NCBI RefSeq assembly: GCF_036014215.1
Contig: NZ_CP107921.1
Coordinates: 2,303,501-2,367,500 of the forward strand
Origin: Streptomyces sp. NBC_00440
Lineage (GTDB): Bacteria > Actinomycetota > Actinomycetes > Streptomycetales > Streptomycetaceae
DNA: 64,000 nt
Reading direction: 5' to 3'
In this document: positions 26,059-33,936 of the stretch, piece after piece
Position numbering within the stretch: position 1 is the stretch's first letter
How the letters are laid out: each line of letters begins with the position of its first letter
The notes under the pieces: generated by a model
The model's database searches: none
Told to the model about the DNA's origin: nothing
The model's input: the letters and a program-made list of their open reading frames with translations, nothing else
Position numbers and translations under genes: made by a program

Positions 26059-29000
26059 GACGGATCCTCCTGAGCCCCGTCTTCACCAAGCACGTCGCAG
26101 AAACGAGCCGAACATTCGGTTCGCTCAGTCCCTGCACCAGCGCGTCGGTGATGTCGACATCTAGCAGGTAGCTCTCTTCGCCTCCCAAGAGTCGACCAGC
26201 TGCCTGGCGGGCTTCCGCCTGTGCCCTCGTGACCGTGAGGCGTGCCCGTCCCTGTTGCTGGGCCAGATCGCACTTGTCGGCCAGGTTGGTCACTCGCTTG
26301 AGTTCCGCTCGGGCGACTGTTTCAGCACCACGTGCAGATGCTTCGTATCCGGGCTGCCCGTCGAACAGGTCCATCAACTCGTGGATGTTTCCGGAGTTGT
26401 AGTTGTGGTCCGTGGCCCTGTAGCGGGCATCCAGCCACTTCTGGGTGTCTCCGTTGGCCAGGGCCTCGGCAGCTCCGGCCGGCACCCATACCTTCAGCGT
26501 GAACGGTGGGAGGAGTTGCTCAGCCTGGCGCCTCAAAGCTGCTTCCGCGTCGCGGGGCTCTTGCACGAGCGCCAGCGCCAGCGTGAGCGCCGAGGAGATG
26601 TCGGCTTCGACGAGGTAGTCGAAGCCGAAGTAGGGCTCCGGCTCCCCCCGGTGATTCACATCAGCGCGCCAGAAGGCCGTGGCCTGGCCGCGGTCGTCGA
26701 ACCAAACAACGTTGGCGAGTGTGTCGACGAGCGGACTCCCGATACGGAATAGACGTGTGCCGGGGGTTTTGAGCGCCTCAGACCGACTGAACGTGCCCTT
26801 GGCCATCTCCTCCGTGAGGTTCTTGCGGTCATAGAGGTGAGGGGAGATGAGCGTGCGCGACTTTAGGTCGAAGACCTCGCACATCACGCCATTGATCTTG
26901 CGCTCGGTGTGGCGGAGTTTGATCCCGTCCGAGCCGTCTCGTCCGGTGTATCCGAGCATGTCTTTACGGGCGGCGCCCCAGCTGGCCTCGAACGTCGCCA
27001 GCCGCTCGGCGAAGTCGATGTCGTGAGGGGATGTGTCGAAGATCGACTCAAGGGTGTCCATGCTGTCGATCTCACGGCGGGCTTTGGCGAGTTTCTCGTG
27101 AACAGTCTCGGCGAAACCGGGCAAGCCTTCCGGCCCATGCTCGAGCGCCTCCGCCCAGACATCAGCGAGACCTTCCGCGATGGCATCCTGGAGCGTGGAC
27201 ACCGACCCGTCGAAGATGTGGTACCCATCGGTGAGCAGGGACAGCCACGCTTCGGTGTGTGCTTCGATGTCCGTGAGCACGAACTGGCGTGGTGCCTGGC
27301 GCTGCCGGTGGGACTCGACGTAGCGGTCGGTGCGGCCGAGGCGCTGCTCAAGTTGGTTGGGTGACCACGGCAACCGCACGTGGATTACGGTCTGGGCGGC
27401 CTGGAGATTCAGTCCGTCCTCTGCAGTGTCGTCCGCGATGAGAACGGCAGCCTTTTCGCTGGGCTTCCGCCATGCAGCAGTGGCCAACTCAGACGCGTGA
27501 GGGCCCGCGCTGCGGGTGTGCTCAAAGAAGCCGACCTCGGAGAAGCGTGCGCGCAGGCGTGTGGCGAGTGCCGAAGCGAGTGAGCCTGGGCCACAGAAGA
27601 CGATGATGTGTCCTCCCTTACGCAGCGCAGGGAGAAGGGCGTTGATCAGAGCGTCGACTTCAGAAGCGCGATCCTCGTCCGCGATCTCTGATTCGAGACT
27701 CGCCAGGTTCTTTGCCTCGTGGGGCGCCACTGGCACGTTGGAGACGTGGTTCCGCTCGCGGGCACTCAGGCCGGCACGCTCAGCGGCGCCTTCGTCACCG
27801 CGGACCCGCCATCGAAGGGCGTCGAGATAGTCAGCAGACGCGCCACCGAGACGGGACGCGAGCACGGCCAGGGCAAGCGCGTAGTCGTTGCGCTTACTCT
27901 CAAGCCCCTCATCGAGGAGATGGCCCCACAGTTGAGTCTGCCACTCCAGGAGGCTGTCCGCGGCCGGGGAGTATGACTCGGCCGTCAGCTTTGCCGGCTC
28001 GGCACGACCGCGCACCTCGTAAGGGACGGCCGCCGAGTCGTCGTTTTGGCGCAGTACGTTCGACCTGCGGTGCCTGATCACGCGGCGGTGCAGTCGGTAC
28101 GTCTCACTGATGTGCGCCCGAAGCGCGGTGACGCGCGCCGAGAGCTCCGGCATCCCCGTCTCATCGAGGAGGCTTCCCTCCGCATCGAGGAGGTCGAGCA
28201 CCTGGCCCGCCAGGTGCTCGAAGCGGGTGTCTTCCGGGGGCAACAGCGCCTTGGTGATGTCGATCGTGGACGGCAGCAGTGGGTGGAAGTCTGCGTCCAG
28301 GCTGAGGACGTGGTCGGCCAACTCGGCCCGGTGGCTGTACCGCTGCTCGAACGCCTCCCGCTCGCTCCACTTGTACACGTCGGGATCAAGCAGATGCAGG
28401 AGGCCCAGGTGCGTGGTGTGGCTGGAAGTGACCGGCGTGGCGGACAGCAGCAAGAGCTTCGACGCTGAGTGCGCGAGATCGCGCAGTGCCCGATATGTGG
28501 GGTCCGTGTCGTCACGGTCTTGCACCAGTAGATGAGCTTCATCGACCACGACAAGAGCACTCTCTTGGTACTGCTCCCACTTCTCGGGGGATTCGTGCGA
28601 GGTGATCCGTACGCGCCTCGGGAAGTCATCGGTGAAGAACTTCGTGCGCAGCTCGGTTCCCCACTGTCGGCGCAGCGAGTCAGGGGTGAGGATGACCACG
28701 CGCGCCTGCGGATCGTCGATCAAGGTCTGCAGAATCACGTACCCGGCCTCGATGGTCTTGCCGAGTCCGACTTCGTCTGCGAGGAGATACCGCTGGACAG
28801 GGTCGGACAGCACGGTCAGCGCGGCGCGAACCTGGTGAGGATAGGTCTCGACAGCGGCCGCCAGGAGGGCCGGGGTGCTGGCGCTGGCTGCGCGCTGGGT
28901 GACCAGGTTGTGCAGCATTGGGATGCGCGCGTTGTAGAGGTGTCCGGACTCATTGCCTCCAAACACCAGGACCTGGAGAGGGTCGCGTACCGGCCTGTTC

Positions 29001-29326
29001 CACCGCACGCGGAGTTCGGACTCGGGTAGCGGCATGTCGAAGTCGGTGTTGGGAAACCGGATGTAGTACTGGCCGCCTGCGTGGTCCCTCACCCGCCCGG
29101 CCAGCCACTCTCCGGTGCTGGGGTTGCGCCGGAATACGCGGGTCTCCGGCTTGAGTCGCACGCGCTCGCAAGCGACTACCGGGACGGTCTGTGACTCGAT
29201 CTCGGGCTCGGCCGTGGACTCGAAGAAGTCCACGCGCAGCGAGCCGCCGGTTACCGCGCCGACCCGTCCTATTCCAGGAGCCCCCCGGAATGCAACGAGG
29301 TGTCCGACTGCGAAGCCCGAAGACAT
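26048..29326 (-). CDS. dpdE: DpdE, SNF2-type helicase
   Basis: A 1092-residue SNF2/RapA-like ATPase, first gene of the eight-gene dpdE-F-G-H-I-J-K-D operon. The first 130 residues contain two small beta-barrel (Tudor-like) repeats with FRRNPSTGEWLAGRV. Then come Walker A LLADEVGLGKT (181-191), PDSLRRQW (motif Ia), DEAH box VVVDEAHLL (260-268), LLLLSATPV (292-299) and motif VI QRLGRTDRY. The ATG at 29326 has GAGAAGAAGG directly upstream. SNF2-like partners are common in restriction systems that scan DNA. No nuclease motif is visible in this protein. Confidence 0.9.
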   Translation of the reverse strand: MSSGFAVGHLVAFRGAPGIGRVGAVTGGSLRVDFFESTAEPEIESQTVPVVACERVRLKPETRVFRRNPSTGEWLAGRVRDHAGGQYYIRFPNTDFDMPLPESELRVRWNRPVRDPLQVLVFGGNESGHLYNARIPMLHNLVTQRAASASTPALLAAAVETYPHQVRAALTVLSDPVQRYLLADEVGLGKTIEAGYVILQTLIDDPQARVVILTPDSLRRQWGTELRTKFFTDDFPRRVRITSHESPEKWEQYQESALVVVDEAHLLVQDRDDTDPTYRALRDLAHSASKLLLLSATPVTSSHTTHLGLLHLLDPDVYKWSEREAFEQRYSHRAELADHVLSLDADFHPLLPSTIDITKALLPPEDTRFEHLAGQVLDLLDAEGSLLDETGMPELSARVTALRAHISETYRLHRRVIRHRRSNVLRQNDDSAAVPYEVRGRAEPAKLTAESYSPAADSLLEWQTQLWGHLLDEGLESKRNDYALALAVLASRLGGASADYLDALRWRVRGDEGAAERAGLSARERNHVSNVPVAPHEAKNLASLESEIADEDRASEVDALINALLPALRKGGHIIVFCGPGSLASALATRLRARFSEVGFFEHTRSAGPHASELATAAWRKPSEKAAVLIADDTAEDGLNLQAAQTVIHVRLPWSPNQLEQRLGRTDRYVESHRQRQAPRQFVLTDIEAHTEAWLSLLTDGYHIFDGSVSTLQDAIAEGLADVWAEALEHGPEGLPGFAETVHEKLAKARREIDSMDTLESIFDTSPHDIDFAERLATFEASWGAARKDMLGYTGRDGSDGIKLRHTERKINGVMCEVFDLKSRTLISPHLYDRKNLTEEMAKGTFSRSEALKTPGTRLFRIGSPLVDTLANVVWFDDRGQATAFWRADVNHRGEPEPYFGFDYLVEADISSALTLALALVQEPRDAEAALRRQAEQLLPPFTLKVWVPAGAAEALANGDTQKWLDARYRATDHNYNSGNIHELMDLFDGQPGYEASARGAETVARAELKRVTNLADKCDLAQQQGRARLTVTRAQAEARQAAGRLLGGEESYLLDVDITDALVQGLSEPNVRLVSATCLVKTGLRRIRRGD

Positions 29327-29367
29327 CCTTCTTCTCGCCCCCCACCTGCTCGTTTACTAACAGGGCT

Positions 29368-29400
29368 GAGCCTATGCGCAGGCTCTGACAACAAGGTCAA
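29368..29400 (-). promoter_or_regulatory. Possible promoter/operator of the dpdE operon
   Basis: On the minus strand TTGACC (29395-29400) is followed after 18 bases by CATAGG (29371-29376), a weak sigma-70-like pair. A perfect inverted repeat GAGCCT-ATGCGC-AGGCTC (29368-29385) covers the -10 position and could be an operator. The surrounding 100 bases are clearly more AT-rich than the genes. Confidence 0.4.
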
Positions 29401-29529
29401 CGGATAAGTATAGAAATTCGCATGCATATTCGAAATGGAGTGAGGGGGGAGGCGTCTTCCGGGTGCCCCTCGCGTGACATATAGGGCCAATGCCAGGCAA
29501 ATGAAGCGTGCTTGATCTCGTCTGAAGTC

Positions 29530-29787
29530 CTAGGCGGCGATCGAAGACGGCCGAAAGAACACCTTCGAGAGGTCTGGGCGAGCCAGGTACAGAAGGTCGT
29601 CAGATTCCGGCGGCCGCTCCAGCCGCTCGCCGCAGCGAGAGAGTGAGAGCCAGATGAACTGCAGCGATTCATCCGTCTTGCCGCGGTCCGTCTGTTCCAG
29701 GATGCCGACCCAGTGGCCCGCGCGGTCTGTGTGCACCCTCGGCGTGGGAGCGATTCCAGGCCAGAGTTCTGAGGGCGGGACACACAC
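29530..29787 (-). CDS. Small hypothetical protein, 85 aa
   Basis: An 85-residue frame starting with GTG at 29787 (VCVPPSELWPGIAPTPRV) and ending FFRPSSIAA. It contains Trp, charged residues and a C-terminal DLSKVFF that look like protein, not random high-GC reading. There is no recognised domain, membrane segment or strong ribosome site. It diverges from the VUT transporter gene. Weakly supported. Confidence 0.35.
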   Translation of the reverse strand: MCVPPSELWPGIAPTPRVHTDRAGHWVGILEQTDRGKTDESLQFIWLSLSRCGERLERPPESDDLLYLARPDLSKVFFRPSSIAA

Positions 29788-29811
29788 CTGATGTCAGTGG
29801 CGTGGGTTGTA

Positions 29812-29879
29812 CTGTCTGGGCGCCTACCCCGCCGTCCGCTCACGGAGGGATTTGGCGCAACTCGTGCTTCACCAGACAG
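29812..29879 (+). promoter_or_regulatory. Structured 5' leader of the VUT transporter gene (candidate riboswitch)
   Basis: Outer stem CTGTCTGG (29812-29819) pairs perfectly with CCAGACAG (29872-29879). Inside it GCGCC (29820-29824) pairs with GGCGC (29854-29858), and TCCG-CTCA-CGGA (29835-29846) makes a tetraloop hairpin. The outer stem ends directly before the purine-rich ribosome site GAGAAG and the GTG at 29890. A nested multi-stem leader placed so is typical of translation-controlling RNA elements. I do not recognise it as a known preQ1 class; the ligand is inferred only from the downstream gene. Confidence 0.5.
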
Positions 29880-29889
29880 AGAGAAGATC

Positions 29890-30429
29890 GTGAACGTCCC
29901 CGCTCCTGCCGGTATCGCGACGCTGGTCGCCTACGTCGCGACCATTCCCGCGGCCAATCTTGCTGTTACACACTTCGGAGCCGTCCCAGTGGGCTTCGGC
30001 TACGCGGCCCCGGCCGGGGTCTACATGGTCGGGCTAGCCCTCGTCCTCCGTGACCTTGCACGGGAGGCGGCCGGCCGCAGGGCGGTCCTCGCGGCGATAG
30101 CCATCGGCACCGTCTTGTCGTACTTCCTTGCTGACCCCGCGCTCGCGATGGCGTCAGCCGCGGCCTTCGTGGTCGCCGAAAGCATGGACTTCGCCGTCTA
30201 TGAGCCTCTGCGGGAACGCGGCCTGCTGATCGCAATGCTCGCCTCAAACGCGGTCGGCTTGCTCTCGGACAGCTTGCTGTTCCTCAAGCTCGCATTCGAC
30301 TCCTTCGAGTACCTGCCGGGACAGATCCTCGGCAAGGCGTGGATGACCCTCGCAGCGGTAGCAGCCCTGACACTTCTCCGTCGCCGAAAGCGCGCTACGG
30401 CCGGGCTTCCGGAAGCTGGGCGTCGCTGA
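29890..30429 (+). CDS. VUT/YhhQ-family transporter, probable 7-deazaguanine precursor importer
   Basis: A 179-residue integral membrane protein with about five or six hydrophobic helices (IATLVAYVATIPAANLAVTH; GVYMVGLALVLRDLAREAAG; AVLAAIAIGTVLSYFLA; ILASNAVGLLSDSLLFLKLA-like segments). It resembles the VUT/DUF165 family that includes the queuosine-precursor transporter YhhQ. The GTG start at 29890 gives VNVPAPAGIATL with GAGAAG upstream; an open frame upstream to 29791 is judged leader. Lying beside dpdE and in an island that makes preQ0, it probably salvages 7-deazaguanines for DNA modification. Substrate is inferred. Confidence 0.8.
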   Translation: MNVPAPAGIATLVAYVATIPAANLAVTHFGAVPVGFGYAAPAGVYMVGLALVLRDLAREAAGRRAVLAAIAIGTVLSYFLADPALAMASAAAFVVAESMDFAVYEPLRERGLLIAMLASNAVGLLSDSLLFLKLAFDSFEYLPGQILGKAWMTLAAVAALTLLRRRKRATAGLPEAGRR

Positions 30430-30824
30430 CCCTAGACAGGACCCGGTGCACCTCCTCGGCTGCAGTAGGGCCGGGCAGCCGGGCGGCTCGATGGCCAGGA
30501 TAGGCGAGGAGTACGCCAGGCCCCCCACCTGTAGGTGCGCTTACGAGCGGGAATGTCGTTGGGCAGGCGCACCTGGAGTTCGAGGACACCGTTCGGGTAT
30601 CGGTACTGCGCGCGAATGGTCGCCAGGTCCACGTGGAGTCGACCCAGATCCATGCCGTTGGCTCGTGCCTGTCCGGGTACACGTCGGTCCGTACGCCGAT
30701 GGTTTCGTGCTCGGCGCGAGGCGGAACCTCGACTGGAGCGATGACAGGGTGGCGAGCGGGCGACCCCAGGGGAACGCGTGTTCGATAGTAGGGGATGATC
30801 CTCGGCTAAGGACCTCCTAACGGA
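30430..30824. other. No intact gene; possible broken minus-strand frame
   Basis: On the minus strand two frames each look protein-like in parts (TDVYPDRHEPTAWIWVDSTW in one; VLELQVRLPNDIPARKRTYR in another), which hints at a short gene broken by frameshifts. No family was recognised. No promoter or terminator is evident. Confidence 0.35.
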
Positions 30825-32136
30825 GGTCGCGACGGTCCTCTGACATGCGATCTTGACCGTTTGCCAAGTGATCTTGACCGGTGCCAGGTTTCTGCCACTT
30901 GATCTTGACCGGTGTGGGGGGGGGCGCAAAAGATCACAGTGTTCCTCCGCGCCTGAGACGGCCGTGCCAGGGCTGTCATTCCGGGACCCGGACCGGCACC
31001 GGGCAGGAGCGCCCGGGCTCTGCTCCGTCGCGAGGGAGCCGATGCCCGGGATGCGGTCGCGGAGGCCGGCCTGCGCGACCGGTCCGAGTGAGCGCCCGCC
31101 TGGCGTGCTCACCGGCTGGGGCCGGGAGTCCCCGGATTTGGCTCCGGCACCCCGAGACGGCGTCGGAAAGGGGAAGGATAAAGATCATTTCCCTCTCTCC
31201 CCGCACCTCGGGCCCGATCGGCTACGGGTTCCCAGCAGCGAAGGCGTCGCGCCGCGCCTTGCGGGCGTCGCGCATCGCCCGTCGCTCCTCGGGCTGCACG
31301 TACAGGATGTGGACGGCCTCGGCGATCAGGCCGGCGACGTCGGCGACCTCCTCGGCGGAGAACTCCAGGCCGTCGTGCAGGCTCCAGTTGCCGAGGAAGC
31401 GGGCCTCGTGGAGGTCCTCCACGATCTCGTGGGTGACGCCCCAGTTGACCAGGTCATTGATCTTGCTGGCGAGGTTGCTGCCCTCGGCGCCGAGATCCTT
31501 GCAGAGTACCTCGACGGCAGCCCGATACATCGCCCCCGCCGCGCGGTATGCCTCGGCGGCCTCCGCCCGCGCGCCCTCCGCGAACAGGTCGCGCACCGCG
31601 TTCGGGACGGAGGTGTGCAACTCGCGCGGCTGCCGCTCCGGCCAGACCTGGATCACCCGGAGCACATCGCCGGTCTTCCCGTCTTCGTGGAAGCGGATCA
31701 GCTGGTGCAGGACCACGGTCTTGCGGCAGTGCCCGCAGATGGCGGGAATCTGCCGCAGCCAGGTGCGCATCCCGTATTTGAGCTGATGCTCGACAGACGG
31801 GTGCTCGGTCTGAGGATGCGGCCAGATGTAGGTGCTGAGGCCGGAGTCTCGGACCGAGAAGCCGGTGTGGAGGTGGCAGTTCGGGCACAGGCCCGGGGGG
31901 ACGAGGCCGTTCTGGTCAACGGTGAGGCTGGTCATGGTCCAGGGATAGCGGATCGCCGGGGTATCCGGCAGCGGGTTTTCCCGTCCCGGTTCACTCGGCC
32001 GGGCGGAAAGGAGGAAGGATGATCACCGTTATCCTTCCCTCCACGACAGCGAGATCCGGATCGAACCCGCAATCTGAGCTGGGCGGTCAAACTCACTTGG
32101 CAAACAGTCAAGATCGCCTGTCAGAGGACAGCGACC
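30825..32136. mobile_element. IS21-like non-autonomous element carrying a DUF4145 gene
   Basis: Imperfect inverted repeats of about 45 bases bound the segment (30825-30871 and 32093-32136), sharing CCTCTGACA, GCGATCTTGAC and TTTGCCAAGTGA. Each end also carries a second copy of the inner motif: AAGTGATCTTGACCGG at 30866-30881 and the related AAGTGAGTTTGACCG on the minus strand at 32084-32098. A third GATCTTGACCGG is at 30901. Several short repeats at each end are characteristic of IS21-family elements. No istA/istB transposase is inside; the only gene is a DUF4145 protein, so it would move only with help. Confidence 0.6.
31222..31935 (-). CDS. DUF4145 domain-containing protein
   Basis: A 237-residue protein. 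The N-terminal 85 residues hold two zinc-ribbon-like pairs, CPNC near residue 17 and CGHC near 68. The rest is the helical DUF4145 domain (EAAEAYRAAGAMYRAAVEVL, then HDGLEFSAEEVADVAGLI). DUF4145 proteins are often found in or near restriction and other defence genes, but their activity is not known. The gene is alone inside an IS21-like element. A run before the stop is Arg/Ala-rich. ATG at 31935; no strong ribosome site. Confidence 0.8.
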   Translation of the reverse strand: MTSLTVDQNGLVPPGLCPNCHLHTGFSVRDSGLSTYIWPHPQTEHPSVEHQLKYGMRTWLRQIPAICGHCRKTVVLHQLIRFHEDGKTGDVLRVIQVWPERQPRELHTSVPNAVRDLFAEGARAEAAEAYRAAGAMYRAAVEVLCKDLGAEGSNLASKINDLVNWGVTHEIVEDLHEARFLGNWSLHDGLEFSAEEVADVAGLIAEAVHILYVQPEERRAMRDARKARRDAFAAGNP

Positions 32137-32193
32137 GCTGAGGCGCCTACGGTGGGGAGGTCCCATCGTGTTCCCGAAACCAGGAGTCGCCGG

Positions 32194-32690
32194 ATGCCCA
32201 CCGCGATGTCAATCGAAGGGGAGCTGACACGCCTTATCCCCGTGGGCGAGCAGGACCTCGACCTGCTGGCGGACTGGTTCGCCGACTCCGCCTTCGTTAA
32301 GCACTGGGGCGGTGCGCCATTGGCCCGTGAGGAAGTAGCCGCCAAGTACGTGGGGCGCCTCCGGCCTGAGGTGGAGTCGTTCCTTGTGCTGGCCGCCAGC
32401 GGACCAGTGGGGTACGCGCAGTACTCGTGCGAGGGTGGGAGGGATGGCGGCATCGACGTTCTTCTCATCCCCGACGCGCGCGGCCACGGCTTCGGCCCCG
32501 ATGCGGCTGGCGCACTGATGGCGTATCTGCTGCAGGGGCGAGGTTGATCACGGGCTACTCCACGCGAGGAACCTGCGCGCGGTTAGCACGTGGGAGAACA
32601 CCGACCTTCCGGACTGCCTCGCAGGACGGAGACAGGCTGCTCACGGAGCGCCATCCGCACATACCAATCGCGGCGGCCGAGGGCGGGGGG
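32194..32690 (+). pseudogene. GNAT acetyltransferase, AAC(6')-like, frameshifted
   Basis: Starts at ATG 32194 with CCAGGAG upstream. Residues TRLIPVGEQDLDLLADWF, FVKHWGG and GYAQY match aminoglycoside 6'-acetyltransferase-like GNAT proteins, and the acetyl-CoA loop region DARGHGFGPDAAGALMAYLL is present. The frame then stops at 32545-32547. The expected last segment appears in another frame as ARNLRAVSTWENTDL (compare the usual NARAVRAWEKAGF), so the C-terminus is lost by frameshift and decay. Non-functional as it stands. Confidence 0.65.
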
Positions 32691-32786
32691 CCGATTCCCT
32701 CCCGCGGAGCCACCTCCGGAGCCCCCAGCCATAGGTTCACGGAAAGCACTGGAACGTGCTCGTCGCGGCTGGCAGGCTCGATCTCC

Positions 32787-33266
32787 ATGGAGTGCACTTT
32801 CTGCGGTCTGCTTCGCCGAGGGGATGCTCGCTGGGTGGCCCGCGCGCCAGCGGCCGTTGCGTTCGCGCCGTTGGATCCCATCGCGCCAGGGCATGCCGTC
32901 GTGATTCCGATCGCCCACCATGAGGGGATCTTCGACACGCCTGCCGTCGTGTTGGCCGCCACCATGGAACTGGTCCAGAACCTCGCCATCACCATGCGCA
33001 CCTCGCTGGGCGTCAGCGGCGTCGACATCCTCAATGCCAGCGGCCCCGGGTCGGAACAGTCGGTGCCGCATCTGCACTTTCACCTCGTTCCCCGATGGCC
33101 TGACGACGGCTTCTCTACCTGGCCGTCCGAGTGCTCCAATCACCGCTTTGTCGGCGACCCCATCGAACGACTTGCCCAGGCCGCTGATCCCTTCAGCGGC
33201 CGCGCGTTGGACCAGGAAGTCATGCGAGTGTCAGCTGGTCCGGTCCGCCCTCGTCGGTCTCGCTGA
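32787..33266 (+). CDS. HIT-family nucleotide hydrolase-like protein
   Basis: A 159-residue histidine-triad protein. It begins with CTFCG (one half of a possible zinc site), continues with PGHAVVIPIAHHEGIFD, and has the triad HLHFHLVPRW near residues 94-103. HIT proteins hydrolyse or transfer nucleotidyl groups on small adenylated or guanylated molecules. The C-terminal 30 residues after the triad domain are not conserved-looking and overlap the neighbouring opposite-strand pseudogene. The ATG at 32787 is the first in frame after the GNAT remnant. Confidence 0.78.
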   Translation: MECTFCGLLRRGDARWVARAPAAVAFAPLDPIAPGHAVVIPIAHHEGIFDTPAVVLAATMELVQNLAITMRTSLGVSGVDILNASGPGSEQSVPHLHFHLVPRWPDDGFSTWPSECSNHRFVGDPIERLAQAADPFSGRALDQEVMRVSAGPVRPRRSR

Positions 33267-33835
33267 CGTCCAAGGGGTCGCGCGTCAGGTGCATCTCGAT
33301 TGGTTCGTAGCCACCACGCGAACTGCCAGTTTCTGCAGGTGCGGTGCACCTTCGCCGCGGCCCCGGTGTCGGCGCCATCCGAGGGCAGCTCGATCGGCGC
33401 CGGGAGCGCGGTCTCGTCCAGGAGCAGGTCGAGCCGGTCCTGGTCGTAGCCGGTGCCATCGAGGTCCGGGAGTTCGGTGAGGATGTCCGCGAGGAGCACC
33501 GTTGCGTACCCGGCCAGATCGCTCGTGCGGTTGTCGACGATGACGATCTTCGCCGCAGCGTCATCGTCCACGTCGAGGAAGGTGACCGCGACGTCGGTCC
33601 CCCAAGCTGCTTGGCCGCCTTGAAGGTGTGGTTGGTTGCCGGCCAGGATCTCGTTCGGCCGCCCGGTCAGCGTGCCGCGGTTGACGACGATCAGCCGGTA
33701 CTGCCCATTGACGGACAGGCTCTGCGATCGCGTCGAGATCACCGGTACGCGGGTTGCGGTGGTACGGGGACAGACCGGCGACCGGGACGGCCAGTCCGCG
33801 AGCGAGGCCGGTATACGGGGGACGGCAGTGGACAC
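33220..33835 (-). pseudogene. Phage-type ParB-domain protein, several frameshifts
   Basis: Pieces in different frames join into one ParB/Srx-like protein: MSTAVPRIPASLAD, then LAVPVAGLSPYHRNPRTGDL with DAIAE in a second frame, then SLSVNGQYRLIVVNRGTL and EILAGN back in the first. A short stretch TFKAAKQLG sits in a third frame before TDVAVTFLDVDDDAAAKIVI, and VLLADILTELPDLDG follows. The likely C-terminus (MHLTRDPLDVSETDEGG) is again out of frame. At least three shifts make it dead. Such ParB proteins are frequent on actinophages, in line with the phage remnant nearby. Confidence 0.7.
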
Positions 33836-33936
33836 GGGGCTCCATCCTCGCGTCCACCATCGAGCCTAGGTGATCGCTCGCAACGCCTTGCGAGACTGGG
33901 CAAGACAACGAAGTGGCGTCGACAGATGGGGGACGA

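Noticed and set aside
29812-29879. Naming the leader a preQ1 riboswitch of a known class
   Set aside because: The conserved core motifs of the known preQ1 classes were not recognised; only stems and position support it.
30853-32022. Plus-strand 389-codon frame through the DUF4145 gene
   Set aside because: Opposite-strand shadow; it runs through the inverted repeat and has no recognisable motif.
31200-32140. DUF4145 gene as part of the Dpd operon
   Set aside because: It is separated by 2 kb, oriented alone, and bounded by its own inverted repeats.
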